Source: Gemmatimonadota bacterium (GTDB lineage Bacteria; Latescibacterota; UBA2968). From it: 64,000 bases of DNA. Below the pieces are notes generated by a model, which saw only the letters and a list, made by a program, of their open reading frames with translations, was not told where the DNA came from and did no database searches. Below are positions 9,269 to 18,282 of this stretch, piece after piece. A program made the translations under genes and the position numbers. Positions within the stretch are counted from its first letter, which is position 1. Every line of letters starts with the position of its first letter. Location of the stretch: NCBI GenBank assembly GCA_002727195.1, contig PBWH01000005.1, positions 74,625 through 138,624 on the forward strand. Direction: 5' to 3'.

Positions 9269-10222
9269 ATGGCATCTGTACGCGTTGGGCTCGCCAAAAG
9301 GGAAAACCGTCGACAGAACATCTTTGGCGCCATGGACCTCGTCCGGGAAGACCTGATCCCCAAACTGGCCGATCAGGTCATGCTCAAACCGAACTTCCTG
9401 TCGAAGGACAATCAGCTCGCCTCATCCCATCCCGACGCGATGCGCGGTGCGATCGACTTCCTCCTCTCCTGCCCAAAGCCACCATCCGAGATCGTCATCG
9501 CCGAAGGCGGCAACGAAGACCACTCCGGTCAGTGCTTCGAGAACTTCAAGTATCACGCGCTTCAGGACGAGTATGACGTCCCGATCCGTCTGGTTGACCT
9601 GAACGGCGAAACCGAATGGGAAACCATCACAGCCTACCTCCACAACCGGTCGGAGTATCAGGTCCACATGCCGAAGACCGTTCTCGATTGTCCTTGCACG
9701 ATCTCGATCGCCATCGCCAAGACCCACGACGTGTGCAACGTAACCCTCGCGCTCAAGAACATGATCATGGGGACGATCCGTAAGCAGGACCGCGTCAAAA
9801 TGCACGGCTACCTCGAGCACAAAACGCGCGAACTGCCAACCGAATCTCAACGCATGAACGTCAACCTGATCCGGCTGTCGCATCATCTCAAACCGGATAT
9901 CGGCGTGGTGGATGGAACGGTGGGGTTACAGGGGAATGGCCCAGGTGGAAAGGATGCGGTGGAGCTGGGTGTGGCCGCGGCGAGTGCCGATGTGTTTGCG
10001 GTGGACGCCGTGATGGCAAAGGCGATGGGCTTCGACCCGCTTTCGCTGGGGTTGCTCCGCTATGCGAACCAGCTGGGTCTGGGTGTGGCGGATCTGGATA
10101 AGATCGATGTGCTGGGAACGGCGATCGAGGACATCGCCGTCGATTTCAAACCACACGAGAGGAACGAACTGCAGTTACAGTGGCAAGACCCGAAAGCGGA
10201 TCAGTACCTAGCCATCGCCTGA
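9269..10222 (+). CDS. DUF362 domain protein
   Basis: A 317-residue protein of the DUF362 family (function unestablished; relatives often accompany iron-sulfur or oxidoreductase systems). Family features: VMLKPNFLSKDN near residue 40, TISIAIAKTHDVCNVTLALKNMIMG split over residues 150-175, a GTVGLQGNGPGG loop near 222 and SADVFAVDAVMAKAMGFDP. The C-terminal ferredoxin-like 4Fe-4S domain found in some members is absent. AAGGA lies about 10 nt before the ATG. It stands alone between a fossil on each side, so context gives no further hint. Confidence 0.8.
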   Translation: MASVRVGLAKRENRRQNIFGAMDLVREDLIPKLADQVMLKPNFLSKDNQLASSHPDAMRGAIDFLLSCPKPPSEIVIAEGGNEDHSGQCFENFKYHALQDEYDVPIRLVDLNGETEWETITAYLHNRSEYQVHMPKTVLDCPCTISIAIAKTHDVCNVTLALKNMIMGTIRKQDRVKMHGYLEHKTRELPTESQRMNVNLIRLSHHLKPDIGVVDGTVGLQGNGPGGKDAVELGVAAASADVFAVDAVMAKAMGFDPLSLGLLRYANQLGLGVADLDKIDVLGTAIEDIAVDFKPHERNELQLQWQDPKADQYLAIA

Positions 10223-10393
10223 TTCCGAGCTTCCCCTCTCCTATTGATGGCCAGTCGGGCCATAGCCTTGGCGACGGCCGAGAGAGGGATTCTGGCTGGA
10301 AGGGTTTGGCGCCCGCCAGGCGGGTGAGGGCTTGGTAGAGAATCGGATACCGGGTTCGCTTACACGAACCGTCCTCTCCCGCTAGCTGGAGAG
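10223..10393. repeat. Intergenic with GC-rich palindromic repeat fragments
   Basis: No gene is seen. GGGCCATAGCCTTGGCGACG (10256-10275) resembles GGGCCGTAGCCTTGGCGGCT near 24415. CTCTCCCGCTAGCTGGAGAG (about 10375-10394) and GCCAGGCGGGTGAGGGCTTG (about 10316-10335) resemble parts of the repeat at 52007-52080. These look like degraded dispersed intergenic repeats. Confidence 0.4.
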
Positions 10394-10690
10394 GAGAGCT
10401 CTGAACCGGACTCGGTTGTCGATCTGGATCGACTGCCTGAACTGCTGGCGGATCTGAAGTCTCTTATGGGGACGTAGGAAGAGCTTTCCGAGACGCTGTC
10501 CATCAACGATATCGAGACGTTTGCGTCAGAATCGGGAGCGTTGGGCGAGCCGTACGGGAGCAGCAGACTGGCCAAGTGGGGGGAGGATCTGGCGAATCAG
10601 GCGTCGATGTTTGAGCTCGACAAGATGGGTATCCTGATGAAGGAGTATCCCAATCTGGTCGAGGAACTGGAACCTCTGCAAACGGCCTGA
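10394..10690 (+). pseudogene. 3' remnant of a hybrid sensor histidine kinase
   Basis: An open frame interrupted by one TAG (10475-10477) encodes the characteristic C-terminal tail of large hybrid sensor kinases: DRLPELLADLKSL, stop, LSETLSINDIETFASESG, LAKWGEDLANQASMFELDKM and MKEYPNLVEEL, ending in TGA at 10688. The kinase, receiver and sensor regions are missing. The recognisable pattern LS-INDIE-FA and W-L-QA-F is shared with many BarA/CheY-containing sensor proteins. It is a truncated, non-functional remnant. Confidence 0.65.
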
Positions 10691-10720
10691 GACTCCTGAG
10701 TCGATAGATGGTGGGCGATT

Positions 10721-12490
10721 CTAATACGCGTTAAAGGCTTGGGCGAACAGCAGAAAATCGCTGAAGCCAACCAGTGCATCCTCGTCCAGATCGTAACGCA
10801 GGTCCCCATTCGTGTAGCCCTGGGCGAACAACAGAAAGTCGGTAAAGTCCACACCACCGTTTGAGTCGAAATCCACCTTCTCCAGGGCCAGTACAGGTGC
10901 GACGACCACCGGTGTCATCCTATCCGAAAGCTGGGCCTTGTATAGCGATACCGGTGTCGCGCCACCCGTGTTCCAGTACTCCCAATGCGCCTCGCCGGGA
11001 ACCAGGTTCGTTTTCAACCCCGGCCATTGACCCCACCGCATCCCTGACGACATCGACTGAGATTCACATCCGATCGCATAGTTTTGAGCAAGCGGGGGCT
11101 TCTCACACGCGATGCCTCCCTCAGGCGCTTTGCAATTCCACAGCACACTGAATGCGGCTGCCCAGCCGTGTCCTGAACCGTAGTTCAACCGGTTCCAGAG
11201 ACACAACACTAGTTCAGTCTGCGGATCAATGTGATTCACTCCGTCGTAAAGAATCCCGGTGGAGTAACGATGGTGGGGTTCGTTGGACGAGTGGATCTTC
11301 TCGGATGTACAGTCCAGGAAGACGATTCCGCTGCTTCGCGTGGTGCCGACCACGTAGTCGTGCCTGCCGTTCCTTGCGTAGCAGCGCTGGACCAAGTGGA
11401 GTTGTCCTTCCATGTCGAAGGAGTAGCGACGACCACCCGTGAGGCGGGAGATCGGATCCAGGCATTCGCTGTCTTCAACCGTCACCCATTTGGTCTGTTC
11501 CCCCGTCGAAACGAGACTGAAACCGAAGTGGACGGCTGTCACCCGTTTCACCCAGGCGTTCCGGACATAGTTCATCGACACGAGGGTCCAGGCGTGTGAT
11601 TCGTCGGTTTCGCCGGAGTAGGCTGATTCGCTGCGAAGGTTCTCTATCCCAACCTGCTCGATGACATACTGTGTGTCGTATCGATAGATCGTGGACTGTT
11701 CGTAGGTCTGGTCCAGCCAGTGGAACAACGGCGCGTCGACCGTTACTCGATTTCCTTCGATGGCTGTCACGACCCGGTTGTAGCGCAGTTCGCGGCTCCC
11801 CGCCTCCCACTGCACGATCTCGCGGCCGTCCGATCGGTCCGGTATTTGATCCATCCCGATCGCCTGGATCCAGGCCTGCGTACTGGGCCGATGGATGATG
11901 ACGGCATCCCCGACCTGGAACGCGGAGCCCTGTTCGACAAAGAAACTGCGCGCGCCGACCGGAACGTAATCATTCAGAATGTCCTGCCGAGTCCTGGAGA
12001 CCTCCGGATGCCTGGGGAGACTTCCCGATGGCTTGATCTCGATGAGCGTGCGTTTTTCCGTGCCGGTCGCCTCCAACACGGTGCCGTCGACATCCTGGCC
12101 TTCACCACGCAACACGACACCGCCTGTGCGGATGACGAGTGTCCCGGCGATCTGGTACCGGCCTCGTGTAAGCAGCACAGCACCCCTCAGTCCGTTTCCG
12201 TCCGGCGTCAACTGGCTGACACGATCGATCGCGGCCTGGATCCGGGCGCCATCGTCTCCGTCACCGGGTTCTACCGTGTCCACAACTGGAGCCTGTGGCG
12301 GCTCAACGCCACCGCCGCCATAGCCCGCGTGGGAAAAATCGGGGATCTTGTTTCCCTTCTCGTCCGCTTCGTAGACCAGCCGACCATCCGTACCGGGATA
12401 GACAATCCGACTTGTCTCTGAATCGGCGATACTTGGATACGTCATGATTACGCCAGCCAAGAGGATCCATCCCAAGCTGCATCTACCCAT
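10721..12490 (-). CDS. Secreted pectate-lyase-like right-handed beta-helix protein with C-terminal EF-hand-like pair
   Basis: A 589-residue protein with a cleavable signal peptide (about 1-22). DDGARIQAAIDRV and RGAVLLTRGRYQIAGTLVI are typical of pectate-lyase-superfamily beta-helices; RTGGVVLRGEGQDVDGTVL follows. The middle (residues about 270-460) has repeated short beta-strand units. The last 50 residues hold two calcium-loop repeats, DFDSNGGVDFTDFLLFAQGY and DLDEDALVGFSDFLLFAQAF, resembling a dockerin-like or EF-hand pair common on secreted proteins of Poribacteria/Latescibacteria-type genomes. Likely an extracellular polysaccharide-binding or cleaving protein; no catalytic residue is assigned. 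The ATG at 12490 gives a normal signal peptide. Confidence 0.8.
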   Translation of the reverse strand: MGRCSLGWILLAGVIMTYPSIADSETSRIVYPGTDGRLVYEADEKGNKIPDFSHAGYGGGGVEPPQAPVVDTVEPGDGDDGARIQAAIDRVSQLTPDGNGLRGAVLLTRGRYQIAGTLVIRTGGVVLRGEGQDVDGTVLEATGTEKRTLIEIKPSGSLPRHPEVSRTRQDILNDYVPVGARSFFVEQGSAFQVGDAVIIHRPSTQAWIQAIGMDQIPDRSDGREIVQWEAGSRELRYNRVVTAIEGNRVTVDAPLFHWLDQTYEQSTIYRYDTQYVIEQVGIENLRSESAYSGETDESHAWTLVSMNYVRNAWVKRVTAVHFGFSLVSTGEQTKWVTVEDSECLDPISRLTGGRRYSFDMEGQLHLVQRCYARNGRHDYVVGTTRSSGIVFLDCTSEKIHSSNEPHHRYSTGILYDGVNHIDPQTELVLCLWNRLNYGSGHGWAAAFSVLWNCKAPEGGIACEKPPLAQNYAIGCESQSMSSGMRWGQWPGLKTNLVPGEAHWEYWNTGGATPVSLYKAQLSDRMTPVVVAPVLALEKVDFDSNGGVDFTDFLLFAQGYTNGDLRYDLDEDALVGFSDFLLFAQAFNAY

Positions 12491-12556
12491 ATCAGATCTT
12501 TCCCGTAGCTGATGAAACTGTGTGACTACGCCACAGGGCCTGCGTGCCCATCCTTC

Positions 12557-12685
12557 TATTCCTCGTATCCTGTCGGGTCTGCCATCTGGTTCAGATATTC
12601 CTCTATGTTCGTATACCCGTCCCCGTCTAGGTCTCCCTGGCCCTGCATCGAGAGGTCACTGTTAGGAGAACTTCCTCCAGCCTGA
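12557..12685 (-). pseudogene. Short 3' remnant encoding a DxDGDG calcium-loop tail
   Basis: About 40 open codons ending at TAG 12557-12559 encode GDLDGDGYTNIEEYLNQMAD, the calcium-binding C-terminal tail found on many secreted polysaccharide lyases and sulfatase-associated proteins. A TGA lies just upstream in frame and no body of a gene precedes it, so it is the tail of a lost gene. Confidence 0.6.
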
Positions 12686-12692
12686 AATCACA

Positions 12693-12719
12693 TCTCCACA
12701 TCTTCTTTCTTCACATCCT
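12693..12719. repeat. CTTCACATC-type repeat at the 3' end of an oxidoreductase gene
   Basis: CACATCTTCTTTCTTCACAT lies 8 bases beyond the stop of the gene at 12727-13794 and points to it. The same sequence forms one arm of the perfect hairpin at 48616-48685, also next to the 3' end of a Gfo/Idh/MocA gene. Confidence 0.6.
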
Positions 12720-12726
12720 CAATGGC

Positions 12727-13794
12727 TCAGCGCGCCCATACTTGCTTCTCTGTACTCACAGGTTGACCCGTCTCCTGCGCCTGCTCCATCACGATATCCA
12801 GATACCGATCCTGACAGGCTTCCGCGAGCGAATACAGCTCCTCTCCCCCGTTCACGTATTCCGCCATCTTCAGCAGACAGTGTCCAACAGCAAGATCATC
12901 ATCGGCTAAAGACCCGGGTATCAGGGGGTTCCTGTAGATCCACTCCTCACCAACCGTATATCCCTTCAGGTAGTTCCCTTCCAGGTTCCCTCTCGGCCCG
13001 GCCTCGTGACGGATGAAGGACAGCTTGATCGGCGTCACGTGATCCTGTAGATACGTCGCCTCATCCTGAAGGATCTCACCACGCACCCCCCGCACAACGA
13101 CGCGCTGACCGCGAATGTGCGACCGATACTGATCGCCCAGAAAATCGAACACCCCCAGCCGATCGCCGAAGTCGAACATCGCGAAATTTTGCGTCGTTTC
13201 GGTGACCTCCTCGTCAGCATCCGGCCCTCCCCGGCCCATCGTCTTCACGATCGGCGACGTGAACAGCTTGCCGGTGACCTCGGCATCCTCGAACCCGATC
13301 CCAAGCAGTCGGCGAATGAGGCTGATACCGTGGTAGCCGTGCGCCGCTGATACCTGCGCCTGCGTGAGCGTGCCCAGTTTCCCACTCTGCGCATAGGCAA
13401 TCCGTGCACAGTGGTGCGGCTGCAGGTGATACTGTTCGGCCACCTGAATCTTCGCCCCATTCTGAACGAGCGCATAAAGCAACGCGAGCTCCTTGACCGT
13501 CTCCCCCGGCGGTGTCTCCGACAGCACCGGCTGTCCGAGATCCACGAGATCCTTGATGGTCCCCGGATTCGCTTCCCAGGTCACACTCGTCACGGTGAAG
13601 TCCGGCTTCCCCTTCGAAACCAACTCCTCCATGGACCCATACAGCGGAACCCCCAGTTCTGCCCCTGGATAGTCCTCTCGATCCGGATTCCTGGACACGA
13701 GTCCCACACACTCAAACCTATCCGGACAAGCCGCAACCGCCCGCAAGTAGAACTCCGACCGCCACCCTGTACCTACAATCCCGAAACGTACCAT
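12727..13794 (-). CDS. Gfo/Idh/MocA family oxidoreductase lacking the usual EKP lysine
   Basis: A 355-residue protein with an N-terminal Rossmann motif (FGIVGTGWRSEFYLRA) and a C-terminal alpha/beta domain, the layout of NAD(P)-dependent sugar or inositol dehydrogenases. The motif normally read EKP is LSETPPGET here, so the conserved lysine is replaced by threonine; AEQYHLQPHH follows. This suggests altered chemistry or a non-canonical substrate. It is a single gene with fossils on either side; the start ATG directly precedes the Rossmann motif. Confidence 0.85.
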   Translation of the reverse strand: MVRFGIVGTGWRSEFYLRAVAACPDRFECVGLVSRNPDREDYPGAELGVPLYGSMEELVSKGKPDFTVTSVTWEANPGTIKDLVDLGQPVLSETPPGETVKELALLYALVQNGAKIQVAEQYHLQPHHCARIAYAQSGKLGTLTQAQVSAAHGYHGISLIRRLLGIGFEDAEVTGKLFTSPIVKTMGRGGPDADEEVTETTQNFAMFDFGDRLGVFDFLGDQYRSHIRGQRVVVRGVRGEILQDEATYLQDHVTPIKLSFIRHEAGPRGNLEGNYLKGYTVGEEWIYRNPLIPGSLADDDLAVGHCLLKMAEYVNGGEELYSLAEACQDRYLDIVMEQAQETGQPVSTEKQVWAR

Positions 13795-13898
13795 GAAAAA
13801 CCTGTTAGATTTGTGCCGTCATTCCCGCACCTCGACTCCGCTCGCGGTGAACTGCGGGACTCCAGATACAGTTCAAGTAGACTCTGAGATTATTTCAA

Positions 13899-14564
13899 AT
13901 GCCTGAACCAATCCCCATAAACCCCAAACAAGGCTACGACCTTTGGGCGCCAACCTACGACAACACCCCCAACCCCGTCGTCGCGTTGGACTCCCGCCAC
14001 ACGATCTCCCACCTCGCTCCTCAGCCAGGCGAGCACATCCTCGATGCCGGCTGCGGAACAGGCCGGAACATCCAGCCCCTGCTCGATGCCGGCGCCATTC
14101 CAACCGGTGTCGACTTCTCTGACGGCATGCTCTCCGTCGCCAAACAACGCCACCCTGACGTTTCCTTCACCGTCTCGTCACTGGACCAGCTTCCGGATGA
14201 CTGGAGCGACTTCGACGCCGTCCTCTGCGCCCTCGTCGGCGAACACCTGTCATCTATCGATCCCGTCTTCGCATCACTACACCGGGTCACCAAACCAGGC
14301 GGCCGGCTGGTCTTCTCCTTCTACCACCCCTGGATGGCCGAGGCAGGCATCGAAGCCAACTTCACACTGGCCGAGAAAGAGTATCGTCTGGGCGCGGAAA
14401 CTCACTCGATCGACGACTACGCGAAATCGATCGCCGATGCTGGATACACCGACGTAACAACGACCGTCTACGACGTCGACGACGAACTCGTTTCGCGTGT
14501 CCAAAAGGCCGAGAAGTACCTCGGCAAGCCCATCCTTGTGGTGCTCTGTACGACCCGGCCCTGA
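13899..14564 (+). CDS. Class I SAM-dependent methyltransferase
   Basis: A 221-residue protein with motif I HILDAGCGTGRNIQPLL (about residues 45-62), acidic motif II GVDFSDGM, and FDAVLCALVGEHL plus VTKPGGRLVFSFYHPW for motifs IV-VI: the Methyltransf_11/25 type that alkylates small molecules. The substrate cannot be told. It starts at ATG 13899 without an obvious ribosome binding site. The fossil NUDIX gene overlaps its end by two bases, suggesting the two were once an operon. Confidence 0.88.
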   Translation: MPEPIPINPKQGYDLWAPTYDNTPNPVVALDSRHTISHLAPQPGEHILDAGCGTGRNIQPLLDAGAIPTGVDFSDGMLSVAKQRHPDVSFTVSSLDQLPDDWSDFDAVLCALVGEHLSSIDPVFASLHRVTKPGGRLVFSFYHPWMAEAGIEANFTLAEKEYRLGAETHSIDDYAKSIADAGYTDVTTTVYDVDDELVSRVQKAEKYLGKPILVVLCTTRP

Positions 14565-15155
14565 AAACGTCATAGGGGTCGGCATCCTTCCACGCTGGAA
14601 CGGGAAGCTGCTTTTCGAAGTACGTCAGTCCGACAAGTGGGAGAAAACAGCGTAAGGATTGCGTATTGGATGCGACAGCATCGGCGGCACCCTCGAACCC
14701 GGAGAGACACTCAAGGAGACTCTTCAGCGGGAGGCGATGGAAGAGATCGGTTGCCCAGTCCGCATCGACGAGATCGACTCCTCGATCCGCATTATCGACG
14801 ACCGATCGGTCGTTGAGGCCAACACGCCCGTAAAAGCTGTCTTCGAGTTCACCTCCCGATCCGCCGGCTAGGATGAAGACGGATCCGTCGCCATCGACGT
14901 CGGCGAGCTTACGGCCGATCCTATCCCCGACGACCTCCCCGCCGTCCTAGCCATCCCCCTGATCAATTCACCAGATTCGGCCATGACGACCAGACCGTGG
15001 CTCAACTACTGGCTAATGGCGCAGAACTGATCAAACGCGAATCCATCCCTAGAGATGCCATACTCTATCCACGCATATCAATGGCAGTGCTGTTTCGCCT
15101 CTACCAGGAAGAACGACCGATCTACGACCACACCCTTCAACACCTCGGCCTCTAG
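14563..15155 (+). pseudogene. NUDIX hydrolase pseudogene
   Basis: The reading frame GVGILPRWNGKLLFEVRQ, stop TAA (14653-14655), then GTLEPGETLKETLQREAMEE plus IG is a complete NUDIX box (G-x5-E-x7-REUxEExGU), so the ancestor hydrolysed a nucleoside-diphosphate-linked compound. A TAG at 14869-14871 and a later frameshift follow; the end, QTVAQLLANGAELIKRESIP to LYQEERPIYDHTLQHLGL, is in another frame and stops at 15153-15155. Two nonsense codons and a frameshift make it non-functional, although the catalytic box is intact. Confidence 0.8.
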
Positions 15156-15173
15156 ATTTTCAATCCTCAATTC

Positions 15174-15503
15174 TCAATCTTCAATCGAAATAGACATCCC
15201 CTTCCCACAGCGGCCCCTTAGCCGCCTCATCATCGAGCTCCAGCCCACTCCCAGCGATTCAGAAACTTCCATCCACCCATCCCGTACAAAGGGTTTATCC
15301 CCGGTACGCATCTCCTCCCACCACGGAATCTCCCACCCATGAAACTCCAGCACGAGAAAATTTGGAATCGCCGCCAACAGGTGACACGCCGCCATCATCC
15401 CCAACGGTGACGATACATTGTGTAGCGCCATCGGCACGTAATGGGCATCCGCCAGATCCGCGATCCCACCTGCCTTCGCCAAATCAGGCGTGATCACATC
15501 CAC
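15174..15503 (-). pseudogene. C-terminal remnant of an enolase-superfamily dehydratase
   Basis: The 109-residue frame reads PDLAKAGGIADLADAHYVPM, ALHNVSSPLGMMAACHLLAA, IPNFLVLEFHGWEIPWWEEM: the last third of a mandelate racemase/galactonate dehydratase-type enzyme, with the HN-SP-G motif intact. The capping domain and first two metal ligands are missing because the sequence is cut off about 17 bp from the end of the next gene. A truncated remnant. Confidence 0.75.
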
Positions 15504-15519
15504 CGCTTTGCGCTACGTG

Positions 15520-16095
15520 CTAAAGACCCCTCACCACCACATCTGCCCTCTCAACCGGATCACTCGCTTCCACATACCGCTCATACGCCTTCATCCACTC
15601 GTTCTCCCACAGATGCCGATGCTGCTCCCCATCCCTTTCAATCCCACGAGCCAGGCACACATCGGCCGGCGTATCCACCCAGACCCGCACGTCATAGTAG
15701 TCAATCAACTCCACCCGAGTCGAGAACACCCCCTCGACCACGACGGTCCCACCGCCTGTCACATCGTGCCACTCGGCCAGTGAATCCGTCTCCCAATCAT
15801 ACCGCTGATACCGAGCATCCAGCCCCTCAACCAGCGGGACAACGACCTGATCGCGCAGCCGTTCCCAGTCGTAATCCGACCCCGGCTCGCCGACCACCGT
15901 CGCCCGATCGGGCCTGCGTTCACGAGCATGCCAGAAGTCATCCACGTGCACAATCGCGGCATCGTCAATCCGTTCAGCGATGGCCTCAGCAAGACTCGAC
16001 TTCCCTGCTCCCCCACACCCATCGATCGCCACCAGCCGGGTCCTGCCTCGCGAATCCGTCCGTTCGATAACCTGCACCACAGCATCCACATCCAT
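15520..16095 (-). CDS. Uridine kinase-like P-loop kinase
   Basis: A 191-residue P-loop NTPase with Walker A GCGGAGKSS near residue 28, IVHVDDFWH for the base/phosphate-binding Asp pair, GSDYDWERLRDQV and TVVVEGVFSTR, the pattern of uridine kinase/phosphoribulokinase-like small-molecule kinases. GIERDG is the likely lid arginine region. The ATG at 16095 is preferred over a TTG three codons upstream. The acceptor may be a nucleoside or another alcohol. It is a single gene preceded by an intergenic gap of about 180 bp. Confidence 0.8.
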   Translation of the reverse strand: MDVDAVVQVIERTDSRGRTRLVAIDGCGGAGKSSLAEAIAERIDDAAIVHVDDFWHARERRPDRATVVGEPGSDYDWERLRDQVVVPLVEGLDARYQRYDWETDSLAEWHDVTGGGTVVVEGVFSTRVELIDYYDVRVWVDTPADVCLARGIERDGEQHRHLWENEWMKAYERYVEASDPVERADVVVRGL

Positions 16096-16221
16096 AGCCG
16101 CCAATATGCGCTCGATTACGGGTATAAGAAAGCGGCGAGCTCCCTAAAGGAACCCCCCCGCGCAATCCTGTCCGTAGGAAAGAGCCCCGACTATCGGCAC
16201 GCTCTCGGTGCTTGCATAGAT

Positions 16222-16258
16222 CCCTCCGCGTCTTCCGTGTCCTCTGTGGTTCCCTGAA
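16222..16258. repeat. Heptad repeat at the 3' end of the Rieske gene
   Basis: CGCGTCTTCCGTGTCCTCTG then TGGTT, a GTGT/GTGG-type heptad element ending 15 bp from the stop of the minus-strand Rieske gene and pointing to it. The remaining sequence 16096-16221 holds no recognised feature. Confidence 0.6.
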
Positions 16259-16272
16259 TTTGATCTTCGGCC

Positions 16273-18114
16273 TTAGTTGTCATCATCTCGCTCACTAAGG
16301 AGTTCCCCACGCTGCAGCCGCTCCGCATTCTCCGTCGACCACAGGATCCCCTTCATCACCTTCTGCGCGGTGATATACCGCGTCGCCGCCAGCATATGCA
16401 TCCGCTTCTCCTCAGGGTCATCCGTCAGGTCGTAGTGCCGATACGCCACCTCAAGCACCTGGAACATGTGCAGCTCAGCGTCTTCCCTCAGCGTGACGTG
16501 GGCGAGCGCGTGCTTCAGCTTCTTGATGTCGCGCCCTTCCTCCAGATACTGATTCACCACCAGCTCCGCCTCGTAGACCTTCTGGAAGTCCGCGAACTCC
16601 TGCAACCGCTCGAGCATTGCCTCATCCGATGCGAAGGGCTCGTCGATCGTTTGTGCCGGTGTGGGCACACGCGCGGATGGCATGTTCAGCCACCGCAGAT
16701 ACGTCATAAACACGGCGCCGTGGAACAGCCCCCGCACCAGCTCCTTGCTCGGTGCCAGCTGGAACGCACGATACAGACCGTGCGCATACGAGTAGATGTT
16801 CGCGACGTCGTGCCAGTCGCCCTCGTTCTTTAGGTGGAACCGGGCCACGCGAACCGCACCTGCATACGTCATCGCCCGACAGATCTGCAACGGATCAACA
16901 CCCGCCCGCAGCCGCGTCTCGATCTCCGCCACGATCGGCTCGAAATCATCCTGCAGGAAGATTTCCGCGAACTTGGACACATCCAGCTCCTGCTCATTCG
17001 CCTGATTCGCTTCCCAGATCTCGTCCAGGCGCGTGAAAACATCTTCGAGCACGGGCACGGCGTCCATCCACCGCGACGTCTCCTCGTGCCGAGTGCGTGT
17101 GGACAGATCCACGATGATCGGACGAAGGATCTCGTGGGCGCCATTCCAATCCACGTAGTCCAACGCCTCGAACATTTTGTTCGCGAAGTCGAGCGCGTGT
17201 CCATCGCCGGTGAAGTAGAAATCTGTCGCGGCCGAGAACACGAATTCGGCGACCGTCTGAGGCGAGTGACCGCGATCGTTCAGCGTCAGCAGGATCCGCT
17301 CGGATGCGCCCCGCTGTCTGAGGTCGATATACCGCCGGAACCACCGCTTCAGCGTCTCCAGATTGGGCTCGTCGTTCGACTGCGGGAACGGAAAGCGCTG
17401 TCGACGCGATCCACCGCCCGTGCGGCGAGCGATCTGCGTCAGCCCGTGTACGAGGAACAGGTTGTGATCCTTCTCGTCCACGTCGTCCCACATGTTCGCA
17501 ACAATTGTCAGGATCACTTCACCCGACGAGAATCCATCTGTCGTCTTGTAGGCGCCGTAGAACAGCCCGTGCTGGATGATCTCCTGAGACGTCGCCCCGC
17601 TCTCACGCAATGCCGTCACAGCCTTCGCGATCAGGAACGGGCTCCGGTCCTTCAGCCCCTGTTCGAGCGTCCGTTTCCCGCGATCGATCAGCCGCCGTCT
17701 TGCCTCTTCCTGTTCGCCGCCTGACAGCCCGACACAAACGTCCCGGTCATCATCGACTCGGACCGGGAACGACTTGAGATCATCACCAGTCGTGAGGAAG
17801 CATCCGCCCGTCTTGAGGTCGAACTCCCAGTGGTGCCAGTGGCAGATCAGTACGCCATCCCGGACGGTTCCTTCGGACATCGGGTAACCCATATGCGGAC
17901 ACCGGTTGTCGACCGCGTGATAGCCTCCGTTATCCTTGAACACTGCGATATGCGTCCCATTGACGGTGAAGGGCCTACTCTTCCCTTCCTCGATCTCCGA
18001 CGCTGGACAAAGCTTGTGGTAGGTCAAAGAATCCGGATCCGGAGCGGGCACGGGCGGCGATCCGTTCTCTACGCCATCGAATTCGGTGCTGGAAAGTGTC
18101 AGCGTCTCAGCCAT
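16273..18114 (-). CDS. Rieske [2Fe-2S] domain fused to a large helical domain
   Basis: A 613-residue protein. Residues about 30-130 are a Rieske ferredoxin domain: CPASEIEEGKSRPF, then ligands CPHMGYPMSEG and CHWHHWEFD. The remaining about 470 residues are mostly helical with no oxygenase iron triad identified. They contain several conserved-looking His (RFHLKNEGDWHDVANIYSYA, then HGLYRAF; LFHGAVFMTYLRWLN), loosely reminiscent of questin-oxidase-type Baeyer-Villiger proteins; this is a weak inference. The start is firm: AAGGAGG sits six bases before the ATG. It is divergent from a PhyH oxygenase with a 168-bp shared promoter region, suggesting joint function in an oxidation. Confidence 0.85.
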   Translation of the reverse strand: MAETLTLSSTEFDGVENGSPPVPAPDPDSLTYHKLCPASEIEEGKSRPFTVNGTHIAVFKDNGGYHAVDNRCPHMGYPMSEGTVRDGVLICHWHHWEFDLKTGGCFLTTGDDLKSFPVRVDDDRDVCVGLSGGEQEEARRRLIDRGKRTLEQGLKDRSPFLIAKAVTALRESGATSQEIIQHGLFYGAYKTTDGFSSGEVILTIVANMWDDVDEKDHNLFLVHGLTQIARRTGGGSRRQRFPFPQSNDEPNLETLKRWFRRYIDLRQRGASERILLTLNDRGHSPQTVAEFVFSAATDFYFTGDGHALDFANKMFEALDYVDWNGAHEILRPIIVDLSTRTRHEETSRWMDAVPVLEDVFTRLDEIWEANQANEQELDVSKFAEIFLQDDFEPIVAEIETRLRAGVDPLQICRAMTYAGAVRVARFHLKNEGDWHDVANIYSYAHGLYRAFQLAPSKELVRGLFHGAVFMTYLRWLNMPSARVPTPAQTIDEPFASDEAMLERLQEFADFQKVYEAELVVNQYLEEGRDIKKLKHALAHVTLREDAELHMFQVLEVAYRHYDLTDDPEEKRMHMLAATRYITAQKVMKGILWSTENAERLQRGELLSERDDDN

Positions 18115-18282
18115 AGACGCCTCCTTCTGATATTGTCACGTGGTGTGATATGTGATGCACACAAAGTAATCCGATCTGAATCGCCACGCACTGGCCTTTC
18201 GTCCAGCCCCCTCATAGTTCTTCCGAAGTGGCCCGCGGAGAGCCTATATTGCCCCAAACGGACCCGAAAACGGAAAGGCGCA
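18115..18282. promoter_or_regulatory. Divergent promoter region of the Rieske and PhyH genes
   Basis: No coding sequence. TATATT (18245-18250) followed by GCC is a candidate -10 for the PhyH gene and resembles TATATTGCC at 22080-22088 before another gene. No good -35 is seen. The minus-strand gene has a strong AAGGAGG ribosome site at its edge. Confidence 0.35.
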
